From Thermoplasmata archaeon (GTDB lineage Archaea; Thermoplasmatota; Thermoplasmata; Thermoplasmatales; Thermoplasmataceae): a stretch of DNA of 6,448 nucleotides. Under the pieces are notes generated by a model. That model worked only from the letters and a program-made list of their open reading frames with translations. It was not told the DNA's origin and did not search any database. This document shows, piece after piece, positions 1-5,695 of the stretch (within the stretch, counting starts at the first letter, position 1; the number at the start of each line of letters is the position of its first letter). The position numbers were made by a program, and so were the translations under genes. Location of the stretch: assembly GCA_021806355.1 (NCBI GenBank), contig JAJZXT010000072.1, forward strand, positions 1 to 6,448, in the 5' to 3' direction.

Positions 1-262
1 ATGCAGTCATGGATCGTGCATACTATATTTCAGGGCTGTTGATAATGCAAGAATACCTTAATAAACTTGCCAGTGCCAACTTTGGAAATTGCCCGAGGAT
101 TGGCAAACAGCAATGCTGTAGAATTTATCCCTTTTCTAAGTTGTGGGAATCGGCACTTTATTATTCACGCCCATGAAACATTCAATCCTAAAGGCTGTTT
201 GCCGTATCCCTCAACCGCTTTCTATAGCCAGTCTTTTCAACGGGAATCACATGAACATATTA
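1..262 (-). pseudogene. Decayed IS110-type transposase fragment (middle part only)
   Basis: Seen: the minus strand gives three consecutive pieces in shifting frames. Bases 262-191 read into VIPVEKTGYRKRLRDTANSL and a stop. Bases 189-139 continue with RIECFMGVNNKV. Bases 164-33 carry FPQLRKGINSTALLFANPRA followed by ISKVGTGKFIKVFLHY and a stop at 30-32. Family knowledge: IS110 transposases have, between the N-terminal DEDD domain and the C-terminal Transposase_20 domain, a basic 'LTRYRKxL' helix, a 'LKNRIH' segment, then an 'FPEL...S.TAL.LL..fPtP..I...G..kfi' segment. The three pieces follow that order. Inference: at least two frameshifts plus in-frame stops make it non-functional. The C-terminal part would lie left of the window and the N-terminal DEDD part is not visible. 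I see no terminal repeats. The match is from memory of family patterns and needs a profile search. Plus-strand frames here are also open over short stretches but look like nothing I know. Confidence 0.45.
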
Positions 263-655
263 TTTCCCAATTCTTATGTGATCGCTAAAGCTCAATGGAA
301 AACATTTTTAGAAGATTATGATATGCGATATTTGTTGAAAATCACGGAATCTAAGATATATGCTATCTTGGAGGCACTGAGCAAAATGGACATGATTGAA
401 ATTAAAAAAGGTGGAAAGTACACAGTTATATCTCAAAGCGGCAGGGAGGATCCAATGACAACTGTTGGAGAATTTGTGGGCTATACTATTCTTGGGGAGG
501 AAGGCGCCATATGTTTCAGGGTTTCTGAAAATGGAAAAAACCTTCTGAGATTGATACCCGTTTCAGGGCTCATTGCAATAGAGTTTGATGATGAGGAACT
601 CCTGAGCCCAAAGAAGAAGGAAGAGAGCCACGATAAGACAACTTATTTCAACTGA
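251..655 (+). CDS. Winged-helix-like putative DNA-binding protein, N-terminus uncertain
   Basis: I do not recognise the family. With the ATG at 251 the product is 134 residues. Residues ~22-60 look like the second half of a winged helix: a short helix (MRYLLK), a recognition-helix-like SKIYAILEALSKMDMIEI, then a basic KKGGKYTVI hairpin as the wing. Residues ~64-117 form a second small, beta-rich and acidic segment, and the tail (KKKEES) is highly charged. No zinc ligands or membrane segments are visible. Start choice: the frame is open back to a GTG at 143 and an ATG at 173, but those bases lie antisense to the transposase remnant. The ATG at 251 has a TATA-like TTTCTATA at 219-226, fitting a leaderless start; the ATG at 323 would give 110 residues. 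The gene may be 5'-truncated by the old insertion. Its 3' end overlaps the convergent thpR gene by 13 nt. A transcription regulator is the likeliest role, by inference only. Confidence 0.55.
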   Translation: MNILFPNSYVIAKAQWKTFLEDYDMRYLLKITESKIYAILEALSKMDMIEIKKGGKYTVISQSGREDPMTTVGEFVGYTILGEEGAICFRVSENGKNLLRLIPVSGLIAIEFDDEELLSPKKKEESHDKTTYFN

Positions 656-1176
656 GCCTCCTTGAGGATTTCATAATGTGGGCCTCCTGAGGTCAGTTCG
701 CTCCTGAAGAAAATGAGCTTTCTGCAGGTTTCGTCTGCAAACTTCTCCTTTCCAAACCTTACGATGATGTTATGGATGTCGGTTGGTTTCCTGAACCTTG
801 AGATGGTAATGTGCGGAACAAAGGGTTTCTTTTCTTCAGGGATACCAATCTCCACCAAAGCAGAACTGAGTTTTTTTTCAAGCATGTAGATATCCGGAGA
901 ATATATTTTCACGAAGAGAACGTTAGCCAAGCCTCTCCCAGGGAACTGCCCAACGGATTCAGCCCTTATCCGGAATTCGCCAAACTGGAATTTTTCGATG
1001 ATTTCAGATATTGCTGATGCCTCGGTTCCGCTTATTTCATTGAAAAATTTTATTGTTATGTGAATCTGGTCCATGGGAACAGGTTTAGCTGTCTTTCCGT
1101 ATTCATTCTTGATTGACTCAAGCAATGGAATAAAATTATCCCTGGCTTCAAGAGGAACAGCAATAAATCCCCTCAT
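643..1176 (-). CDS. thpR: RNA 2',3'-cyclic phosphodiesterase (2'-5' RNA ligase family)
   Basis: A cytosolic 2H phosphoesterase. In this family the enzyme hydrolyses RNA 2',3'-cyclic phosphate ends to 2'-phosphate and can join tRNA half-molecules through a 2'-5' bond in vitro; the true substrate in archaea is unsettled. Seen: two HxTx catalytic motifs, HITI at residues 39-42 (H39, T41) and HITI at 122-125 (H122, T124), about 80 residues apart as usual. The N-terminus MRGFIAVPL and the FVPHITISR block around the second motif are typical. At 177 residues it is full length. The start at 1176 is followed upstream only by an AT-rich promoter without a Shine-Dalgarno, so the mRNA is probably leaderless. 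It diverges from gcvH (49-bp gap) and ends 13 nt inside the convergent winged-helix gene. An A8 run in the coding strand (positions 871-878) sits in a Lys-Lys stretch; the frame is intact. Confidence 0.93.
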   Translation of the reverse strand: MRGFIAVPLEARDNFIPLLESIKNEYGKTAKPVPMDQIHITIKFFNEISGTEASAISEIIEKFQFGEFRIRAESVGQFPGRGLANVLFVKIYSPDIYMLEKKLSSALVEIGIPEEKKPFVPHITISRFRKPTDIHNIIVRFGKEKFADETCRKLIFFRSELTSGGPHYEILKEAQLK

Positions 1177-1189
1177 TCAACATAATCTG

Positions 1190-1206
1190 CTATATTATAT
1201 ATACTC
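1190..1206. promoter_or_regulatory. Shared TATA element of the divergent thpR/gcvH promoters
   Basis: The gap of 49 bp between the two start codons contains one long TATA-type block, TATATTATATATA at 1191-1203. Its middle is about 25 bp from the thpR start (1176) and 25 bp from the gcvH start (1226). That is the usual TATA-to-transcription-start distance in archaea, so both genes can be read as leaderless. The plus-strand reading ATTATATA is closest to the archaeal consensus. The near-symmetric sequence may allow TBP to bind in both directions. No purine-rich BRE stands out clearly. Confidence 0.65.
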
Positions 1207-1225
1207 TTTTTATCTTACTGCAAGC

Positions 1226-1600
1226 ATGCACGAAATTCCTGAGAACTTAGGCTACACCAAAACACATGAATGGGTGAAGGAGGAAGGCGACGTTTTTGTT
1301 GTTGGAATCACAGATTATGCCCAGGGTCAGTTGACCGATATTGTTTACGTTGACCTGCCAAAGAAAGGGGCAAAATTGAAGAAGGGTGATGTTCTCCTGA
1401 CAGTTGAATCCGTTAAATCGGCAGAGGACGTTTTCTCACCCATTGATGGCGAAATTGTTGACGTAAACTCTGAGCTGGAAAGCAAACCGGAGATGCTTAA
1501 CCAGAAACCTTATGAAAGCTGGATGGCCAGGATCAGAAAACAGGGGAATGCTGTTCCGCTTATGAGTCCGGATGAATACCGGAAATTTATCGGAGAATAG
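1226..1600 (+). CDS. gcvH: Glycine cleavage system H protein
   Basis: The lipoyl-bearing shuttle of the glycine cleavage system. It carries the aminomethyl group from the P protein (glycine decarboxylase) to the T protein and is re-oxidised by the L protein, in the cytosol. Seen: the N-terminus ENLGYTKTHEWV, the G(I)TDYAQGQLTDIVYVDLP block at ~27-45, and the lipoylation hairpin ESVKSAEDVFSP with K64 as the expected lipoyl-lysine. The following SPIDGEIVDVN and the C-terminal SPDEYRKFIGE are also standard. At 124 residues it is full length. The frame is open upstream to 1073, but that part is antisense to thpR and unlike any H protein. The ATG at 1226 has a TATA box 25 bp upstream. The stop codon abuts the start of rlmE. 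No P, T or L gene is in the window, so they must be elsewhere. Confidence 0.95.
   Translation: MHEIPENLGYTKTHEWVKEEGDVFVVGITDYAQGQLTDIVYVDLPKKGAKLKKGDVLLTVESVKSAEDVFSPIDGEIVDVNSELESKPEMLNQKPYESWMARIRKQGNAVPLMSPDEYRKFIGE
1592..1595 (+). promoter_or_regulatory. Ribosome binding site for rlmE inside the gcvH end
   Basis: GGAG lies in the last codons of gcvH, five bases before the rlmE ATG. It supports 1601 as the start and initiation by re-used or internally recruited ribosomes, in contrast to the leaderless first gene of the unit. Confidence 0.55.
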
Positions 1601-2188
1601 ATGGCAGATCGCCGGGATTCATACTACTGGAAGGCAAAGGAAGATAAGTTCAGCAGCAGGGCAGCCTTCAAGCTTATTGAGATACTGAACAAGTTCTATC
1701 TTTCGGCAGAAGGGAAAAATGTGCTGGAAATAGGATCAAACCCGGGAGGCTGGTCTGAAGTCATTTCCATGAATAATCCAAACTTCCACGTTGCGGTTGA
1801 TATTAAGAAGGAAAATGTTGAAACGCCTTACACCTTCATTAGAGGCGATATTTCAAGAGACAGCACATGGGAAAATATAGGTGTGGCCATGAATGAAAAT
1901 GGCGTTCATGAATTTGACCTGATAATTTCAGATGCCATGGTAAACACCTCAGGGAACACGGACGTGGATCATTCCTCATCATTTCTGATCTGCTCAAAGA
2001 TTATGGAAATGGGAATGCCATTTCTTTCCAGGGGAGGTACCGTAATCCTCAAGCAATTTCAGGGAGACCTGACGCAATCCTTCATGGCAAAGTGGTCTGG
2101 TTATTTCAGGAAAGCCACAATAACAAAACCCGTATCCTCAAGGCAGGCAAGCAGGGAAATATATATTGTATTCAAGAGTTTGAAATAA
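1601..2188 (+). CDS. rlmE: 23S rRNA (uridine-2'-O-)-methyltransferase, RlmE/FtsJ family
   Basis: A SAM-dependent ribose methyltransferase. The bacterial homologue modifies U2552 in the A-loop of 23S rRNA; the same role is the default expectation here. Seen: a Rossmann SAM-binding motif VLEIGSNPGGWS at 41-52, where most relatives have LGAAPGGWS. The K-D-K-E catalytic tetrad is complete: K24 (SSRAAFKL), D111 (IISDAMVN, equivalent to SDMAPN), K151 (LKQFQG) and E186 (SREIYIVF). At 195 residues it is the short single-domain form, without the C-terminal TRAM domain found in some archaeal homologues. The ATG at 1601 follows the gcvH stop with no spacer, and a GGAG at 1592-1595 five bases upstream can serve as ribosome binding site, so translation is coupled to gcvH. 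The last 17 nt overlap the convergent gene ending at 2172. Confidence 0.92.
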   Translation: MADRRDSYYWKAKEDKFSSRAAFKLIEILNKFYLSAEGKNVLEIGSNPGGWSEVISMNNPNFHVAVDIKKENVETPYTFIRGDISRDSTWENIGVAMNENGVHEFDLIISDAMVNTSGNTDVDHSSSFLICSKIMEMGMPFLSRGGTVILKQFQGDLTQSFMAKWSGYFRKATITKPVSSRQASREIYIVFKSLK

Positions 2189-2825
2189 AATAGCCCATTT
2201 CCAGGAGTTTTCCCAGAGCCTGCTGGTAAAATTCGTATTCAATTATTACCGCTATCCTTCCAACGTTCAACTCCGGAATATTGCTGGCAAGCGAAGCATT
2301 AATCGTCTGTATGCGGTAATCATCCATCTTCTTGTTTCCCTTGTTCTTGTCCATCTCATTCTTCCATGATAAGACAAAATCCTCGGGATTGTCCTCCGTG
2401 AAGGACTTCTTCATTATCCGCTTCTTGCGGAGAATGTAGCTGACCATGTTTCCTGTGGTGAAGGTTTCCGAATACATCTGCCCAAAATCATCCTCGGCTG
2501 CGTCCAAACCTTTGGCGGGAACGTCCCTGTTGGCGGAATACCTTATGGCTTCTATGTAAATGGGGGGAGGAACCATTACCTCGCCAAACCTTGAGAGCAA
2601 TGTCCCGTAAATTATTTCATAATCATTCAGGTCAAGCTCAAAGGGATCCTCAATGAATTTTGCGAGCCCTTCAACTTCTCCCTGGCTGATTCCTATCAAC
2701 AGGATTTCCGGCATGAATGCATAAAGGCCTTCCTTCAGCGCTTCGCCATCTGAAATGAGCCCTTTAATGCCACCAAGAAGGAGAATTGTTCTTCCATCTT
2801 CATTGTTAAGAGTAACTGACTTCAT
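2172..2825 (-). CDS. Uncharacterised protein, faintly TraB/Tiki-fold-like, coupled to an HTH regulator
   Basis: Not confidently recognised. The 217-residue product has no signal peptide or membrane helix. Seen: an N-terminal strand-loop-helix ILLLGGIKGLISDGEALKEG (14-33), then MPEILLIGISQGEVEGL (38-54), a VPAKGLD turn (102-108), and a charged middle rich in Lys/Asp/Asn (132-170). After that come RIQTINASLASNI (171-183) and VGRIAVIIEYEFYQQALGKLLEMGY (188-212). Inference: this order resembles the TraB/ChaN/EreA superfamily (opening 'GT.H', then 'Pd.v.vEL', 'iDR', 'eRn..ma..i', 'vvGaGH..G....L...G'). The usual GxH histidines are absent, the last being replaced by EYE, and the C-terminal membrane part of archaeal TraB proteins is missing. 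The start overlaps the regulator stop (ATGA, 2822-2825), so the two are translated together. The 3' end overlaps rlmE by 17 nt. It could equally be a lineage-specific family. Confidence 0.8.
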   Translation of the reverse strand: MKSVTLNNEDGRTILLLGGIKGLISDGEALKEGLYAFMPEILLIGISQGEVEGLAKFIEDPFELDLNDYEIIYGTLLSRFGEVMVPPPIYIEAIRYSANRDVPAKGLDAAEDDFGQMYSETFTTGNMVSYILRKKRIMKKSFTEDNPEDFVLSWKNEMDKNKGNKKMDDYRIQTINASLASNIPELNVGRIAVIIEYEFYQQALGKLLEMGYFISNS

Positions 2826-3772
2826 GAATAGAGCCTATTCCTGCCTGCAATCTTTAAGAATTCGTCCTGGTCAGAAATCTCATGGAGCTTCTTCATTGTT
2901 ATGACTGAACATCCGCCAACTATTTCCCGGCTTGTATCGTGGCGGCTGATAAGCAGAGGATCCTTTTCCATGACCTCCGAGATATTCTTTATCGACTGGA
3001 TCCTTTCCCTGTTTTGATTCAGGTCCTCAAATAAACCCATCAGGAAGAGGCTTTCAAGAAGGTGCCCCTTTGCCAATGCGTTGAACGGAGCCTTCCTTAT
3101 GAGGTTCATATCCATCCCAAACCCCTTCATTATGTTGTAAATGGACAGCATAAATTCATCCTGAGGCATTTCCTGGCTGTCGTCAGCCTTGATCCCGTAA
3201 TCGCTGATGTCAATTCTCCTGCTGATATCTTCCTTGAGTATTTTCTTAAGCTTGTTGAAGATTTCCAGAGTTGCTGAATTGCCGGATTCGTACAGGGAAA
3301 CTGACCTCCTTGAAGTTCCTATAACCATTGAAACATTGCCTATTGACAAACGTGCCCTGGCCCTTGCCTCCTGCATCTTCTTGCCGTCAAGCGCAACATA
3401 ATAACCACCTGGGCCGGCATACACCAGTGGCTTCTCGCCATTTATATATTTATAGAATGTGTCGGGAGACATAATTGGTATGGAGTGCCTGAAGTAGACA
3501 ACCCCCTCCTCCAGAAAACCATTGCCTGCCCTTTCCCCAATCAGAAGTGCGGCTGCACCCAGCATTTTACCGATTCTGGATATTTCCACCGCATTCTCAA
3601 TTCTGAACGGATCAACATTGTATAGAATCTTTATTACATAGGATTCGTCATCCCGCCTTGCAATAAGGTCGAACGAAGAAAGGCCCTCCAGATCACAAGC
3701 TGATACAGAGAAACCTGCTTCCCTCAGGAAACCGTAAGAATACTCTATTATCTGCTTTCTGTAGTCTTCCAT
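2822..3772 (-). CDS. Putative archaeal HTH-type (cro/C1) transcriptional regulator
   Basis: A DNA-binding protein of the conserved archaeal group annotated as 'putative HTH-type transcriptional regulatory protein'; its target is unknown. The N-terminus (1-~115) resembles a nuclease-like fold: SFDLIARRDDESYVIKIL (33-50) keeps the Asp (D35) and Lys (K48) of a D...xIK pattern, but the acidic residue of a D-ExK site is not in place, so catalysis is doubtful. Residues ~131-180 are a cro/C1 helix-turn-helix: ARARARLSIGNVSMVIGTSR then SVSLYESG, the 'YE.G' ending being diagnostic. The C-terminal third (203-316) has no assigned function. Start choice: the frame extends to 3841, but the ATG at 3772 gives the family's usual N-terminus and size (316 residues) and has a TATA box 26 bp upstream. 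It leads a two-gene operon with the protein ending at 2172. A small palindrome before the start hints at self-regulation. Confidence 0.85.
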   Translation of the reverse strand: MEDYRKQIIEYSYGFLREAGFSVSACDLEGLSSFDLIARRDDESYVIKILYNVDPFRIENAVEISRIGKMLGAAALLIGERAGNGFLEEGVVYFRHSIPIMSPDTFYKYINGEKPLVYAGPGGYYVALDGKKMQEARARARLSIGNVSMVIGTSRRSVSLYESGNSATLEIFNKLKKILKEDISRRIDISDYGIKADDSQEMPQDEFMLSIYNIMKGFGMDMNLIRKAPFNALAKGHLLESLFLMGLFEDLNQNRERIQSIKNISEVMEKDPLLISRHDTSREIVGGCSVITMKKLHEISDQDEFLKIAGRNRLYS

Positions 3773-3779
3773 GATACAT

Positions 3780-3792
3780 ACAAACAATTTGT
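3780..3792. promoter_or_regulatory. Candidate operator: 13-bp palindrome before the HTH regulator
   Basis: ACAAA-CAA-TTTGT is a perfect 5-bp inverted repeat around a 3-bp centre. It lies between the TATA box and the start codon of a cro/C1-type regulator. A repressor bound here would block RNA polymerase, so autoregulation is a reasonable guess. A repeat of this size can also arise by chance in AT-rich DNA. Confidence 0.3.
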
Positions 3793-3794
3793 GC

Positions 3795-3802
3795 AATATA
3801 AC
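3795..3802 (-). promoter_or_regulatory. TATA box of the HTH regulator
   Basis: On the minus strand these bases read GTTATATT, centred about 26 bp before the ATG at 3772. No Shine-Dalgarno is present between them, so the transcript is probably leaderless. This placement is the main reason for rejecting the longer reading from 3841. Confidence 0.55.
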
Positions 3803-3847
3803 TATTTCGCTGTTCTCCTGATGCGTTATGCAGGGCTGCATTCGAAT

Positions 3848-3877
3848 GGATCAGGTAATTTCCTCTATTTCTGATCC
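3848..3877. other. Hairpin-forming inverted repeat after the M61 peptidase gene
   Basis: GGATCAG (3848-3854) and CTGATCC (3871-3877) form a perfect 7-bp stem with a 16-nt loop, 27 nt beyond the M61 stop codon. A 10-bp palindrome CATTCGAATG (3839-3848) touches it. No T-run follows on the minus strand, so it is not a typical intrinsic terminator. It may mark the 3' end of the hemB-M61 transcript or be a protein-binding site upstream of the regulator promoter. The rest of the 131-bp gap (3773-3903) holds only the regulator promoter. Confidence 0.35.
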
Positions 3878-3903
3878 GACATCTTTTCTTCGATTATGCC
3901 TGG

Positions 3904-5670
3904 CTACCCCCTTATGAGTTTCTCCCTGTACTTTGAACGATTTTGGTCGCCTTCCGGATCACTGATGGCTTCATAATTGTCATATGGTGCCCTTGCAAGT
4001 ATGACTTCTGAATTCATCAGAATGCCCGCCCTGAAAGTGTGTATAGATACCTTCTCTCCCGGCTTCATTTCAATCAGGTTGTCAACTTTCCTTGCATTGA
4101 TGTCAGACCTTATGGATTTAAGGAATCTCTCTGTGAAGCGGAACCTGTTTATGGCTATGATTTCATCTCCGGGATATATTCCAGCCTTCTGGGCAGGTGA
4201 ATTCTCTATGACACCCTCCACTGAAATCTTCGAGTTGTTAACGCTGCAAATCAAACCCAGGAATCCTTTGTCCTTTACCTCATCATCTTCATTCTTGCCG
4301 TACGATCTTACGATCTTTAAGCCGATCCTCTTCAGTTCTACGTCGAAATCAATAGTTTCCACGCCCCTGACATATTTTGAGAAGAAAGGTGAGAAGTCCA
4401 GTCCTGATACCTCATGAAGGCTTGAGAGGAGATCCTTTTCGGTAAAGCCCCTGCCGTCGCGGTTATACTTGTCAAAGAGCAGCCTGAACAAGTCTTCCAG
4501 GTTTTTCTGCCCGTTGGTATGCTCAATTATCCTAGCACCGATCATGAAACCCAGAATTTCCCCTTTCAGGTAATATGATACGTAGCTGTTTATATTGTTT
4601 GGAGACGGCCGGTACAGCTTCGTCCATGCATCGAATGATGAATCTGATGCTGATTCATACTTGCTTCCCGGAAGAAATTCATAAAAGCGGATATATTCAA
4701 GAAGATGCTTGAAATACTCCTCTTCCTTTATTATTCCGGCCCTGAAAAGATGTACCCACTCATAGTATGCTGTAATGCCTTCAGAAACCCACAGCAGTGT
4801 TGTGTAATTCTCCTCCTTATAGTTGAAGGGAATCAATTCTATGGGCCTTATTCTCTTGACGTTCCATAGATGGAAAAACTCGTGTGAAACTGTTGAAAGG
4901 AATTCAATGTATTTCTTTCTTGGTGAGAACTGGAACCTGTCGGTTTGTATTGTTGTTGAATTGAGATGTTCCAGTCCCCCTCTCTGGTTGTCAAGGATGT
5001 GAATGATGAAAACGTATTTCTTATAAGGCAGGCTGCCGAATTGTGACTTATAGCTTTCCACTATCTTCTTTGTATCCTGGACTATCTGATCCGGATCCTC
5101 GTTTCCCCTTCCATAAAGGGCAATTTCATGCTCCTTTCCGTCTACGGTGAATGTCAGCGAACGATGTGATCCTATCTCCATGGGGGAATCTACAAAGATG
5201 TCATAGTTTGTTGCCCGATATTTGTTTTCTCCGGTCTTTTCAAGTCCTGTAGATATTTTCCATTCTCCGTAGGGCTTGACCATAACCTCAAGGGATTGGT
5301 CCTTGTATCCTTCAATATACATGAAAACACTGGTTCCGTTAAGATACCCATGCGTTGAATCAAGATGGCTGGTATGGACAGTGAGCTCACCGGCATAAAC
5401 CTCGTATGAAATTATGAAGTTCTTGTGGTTTCCGTTCAGTATTTTCCATGATGATTTGTCTTTTCTCTGAATGTCTATAGATTCATTTTCCCTGCTTCTG
5501 GCCCTCAATAATCTGACATGCCGGGCAAAGTCAAGGATGCTGTATGAACCTGGAGTCCATGTGGGCATTGTAACAAGCACTGAGTCTTCAGAAACCCCTT
5601 CCACGTCCATTGTGACCTGGAAAAATCCATTCTGAGGTTCTTTCATTTCAAGAATGTAGCTTAATTTCAT
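3904..5670 (-). CDS. M61-family metallopeptidase with PDZ domain (glycyl aminopeptidase type)
   Basis: A zinc peptidase of family M61, whose characterised members release N-terminal glycine or alanine from peptides. Seen, in order: an N-terminal all-beta domain (1-~165) opening with YILEMKEPQNGFFQV and the M61-typical TWTPGSYSILDFARHV (38-52). A thermolysin-like catalytic domain (~185-440) follows, with the family signature GGLEHLNS (231-238) and the HEFFH zinc motif (H263, E264, H267) in VSHEFFHLWNVKRIRP. The third ligand is E297 in WVSEGITAYY. A PDZ domain (~465-560) contains VIENSPAQKAGIYPGDEIIAIN. The YYLKGE motif (366-371) is kept. At 588 residues it is a normal length. No signal peptide or membrane segment is seen, so it should act in the cytosol, probably in the last steps of peptide breakdown. 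It starts 25 nt after hemB, with GGGAAGG four bases before the ATG, so the two are likely co-transcribed. Confidence 0.92.
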   Translation of the reverse strand: MKLSYILEMKEPQNGFFQVTMDVEGVSEDSVLVTMPTWTPGSYSILDFARHVRLLRARSRENESIDIQRKDKSSWKILNGNHKNFIISYEVYAGELTVHTSHLDSTHGYLNGTSVFMYIEGYKDQSLEVMVKPYGEWKISTGLEKTGENKYRATNYDIFVDSPMEIGSHRSLTFTVDGKEHEIALYGRGNEDPDQIVQDTKKIVESYKSQFGSLPYKKYVFIIHILDNQRGGLEHLNSTTIQTDRFQFSPRKKYIEFLSTVSHEFFHLWNVKRIRPIELIPFNYKEENYTTLLWVSEGITAYYEWVHLFRAGIIKEEEYFKHLLEYIRFYEFLPGSKYESASDSSFDAWTKLYRPSPNNINSYVSYYLKGEILGFMIGARIIEHTNGQKNLEDLFRLLFDKYNRDGRGFTEKDLLSSLHEVSGLDFSPFFSKYVRGVETIDFDVELKRIGLKIVRSYGKNEDDEVKDKGFLGLICSVNNSKISVEGVIENSPAQKAGIYPGDEIIAINRFRFTERFLKSIRSDINARKVDNLIEMKPGEKVSIHTFRAGILMNSEVILARAPYDNYEAISDPEGDQNRSKYREKLIRG

Positions 5671-5674
5671 TGAA

Positions 5675-5681
5675 CCTTCCC
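5675..5681 (-). promoter_or_regulatory. Ribosome binding site for the M61 peptidase gene
   Basis: The minus strand reads GGGAAGG four bases before the ATG at 5670, in the 25-nt gap after the hemB stop. It supports this start and expression as a downstream operon gene rather than from its own leaderless promoter. Confidence 0.4.
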
Positions 5682-5695
5682 ATCTACAGAATTCC

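Noticed and set aside
9..176. Plus-strand reading frame ending in an ATGA overlap with the ATG at 173
   Set aside because: The 55-residue product is Cys-rich and unrecognisable, and the opposite strand gives a better explanation as a transposase remnant.
102..203. 10-bp inverted repeat GGCAAACAGC / GCTGTTTGCC
   Set aside because: The arms are 82 bp apart inside the decayed transposase, do not extend, and are not at an element end.
871..878. A8 run in thpR (coding strand) as a programmed frameshift site
   Set aside because: The zero frame continues intact through the second HITI motif to a normal C-terminus, and no alternative frame product is evident.
1073..1225. N-terminal extension of gcvH back to 1073
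   Set aside because: These bases are antisense to thpR, encode nothing resembling an H protein, and the ATG at 1226 has a well-placed TATA box.
3773..3841. N-terminal extension of the HTH regulator to 3841
   Set aside because: It would translate across the TATA box and palindrome, and the added 23 residues do not look like the family's N-terminus.
3977..4417. 146-residue plus-strand frame inside the M61 gene, and similar open frames at 811-1017, 3062-3401, 5747-5944 (plus) and 4338-4526, 5190-5396 (minus)
   Set aside because: All lie within well-supported genes in other frames and lack protein-like features or promoters.
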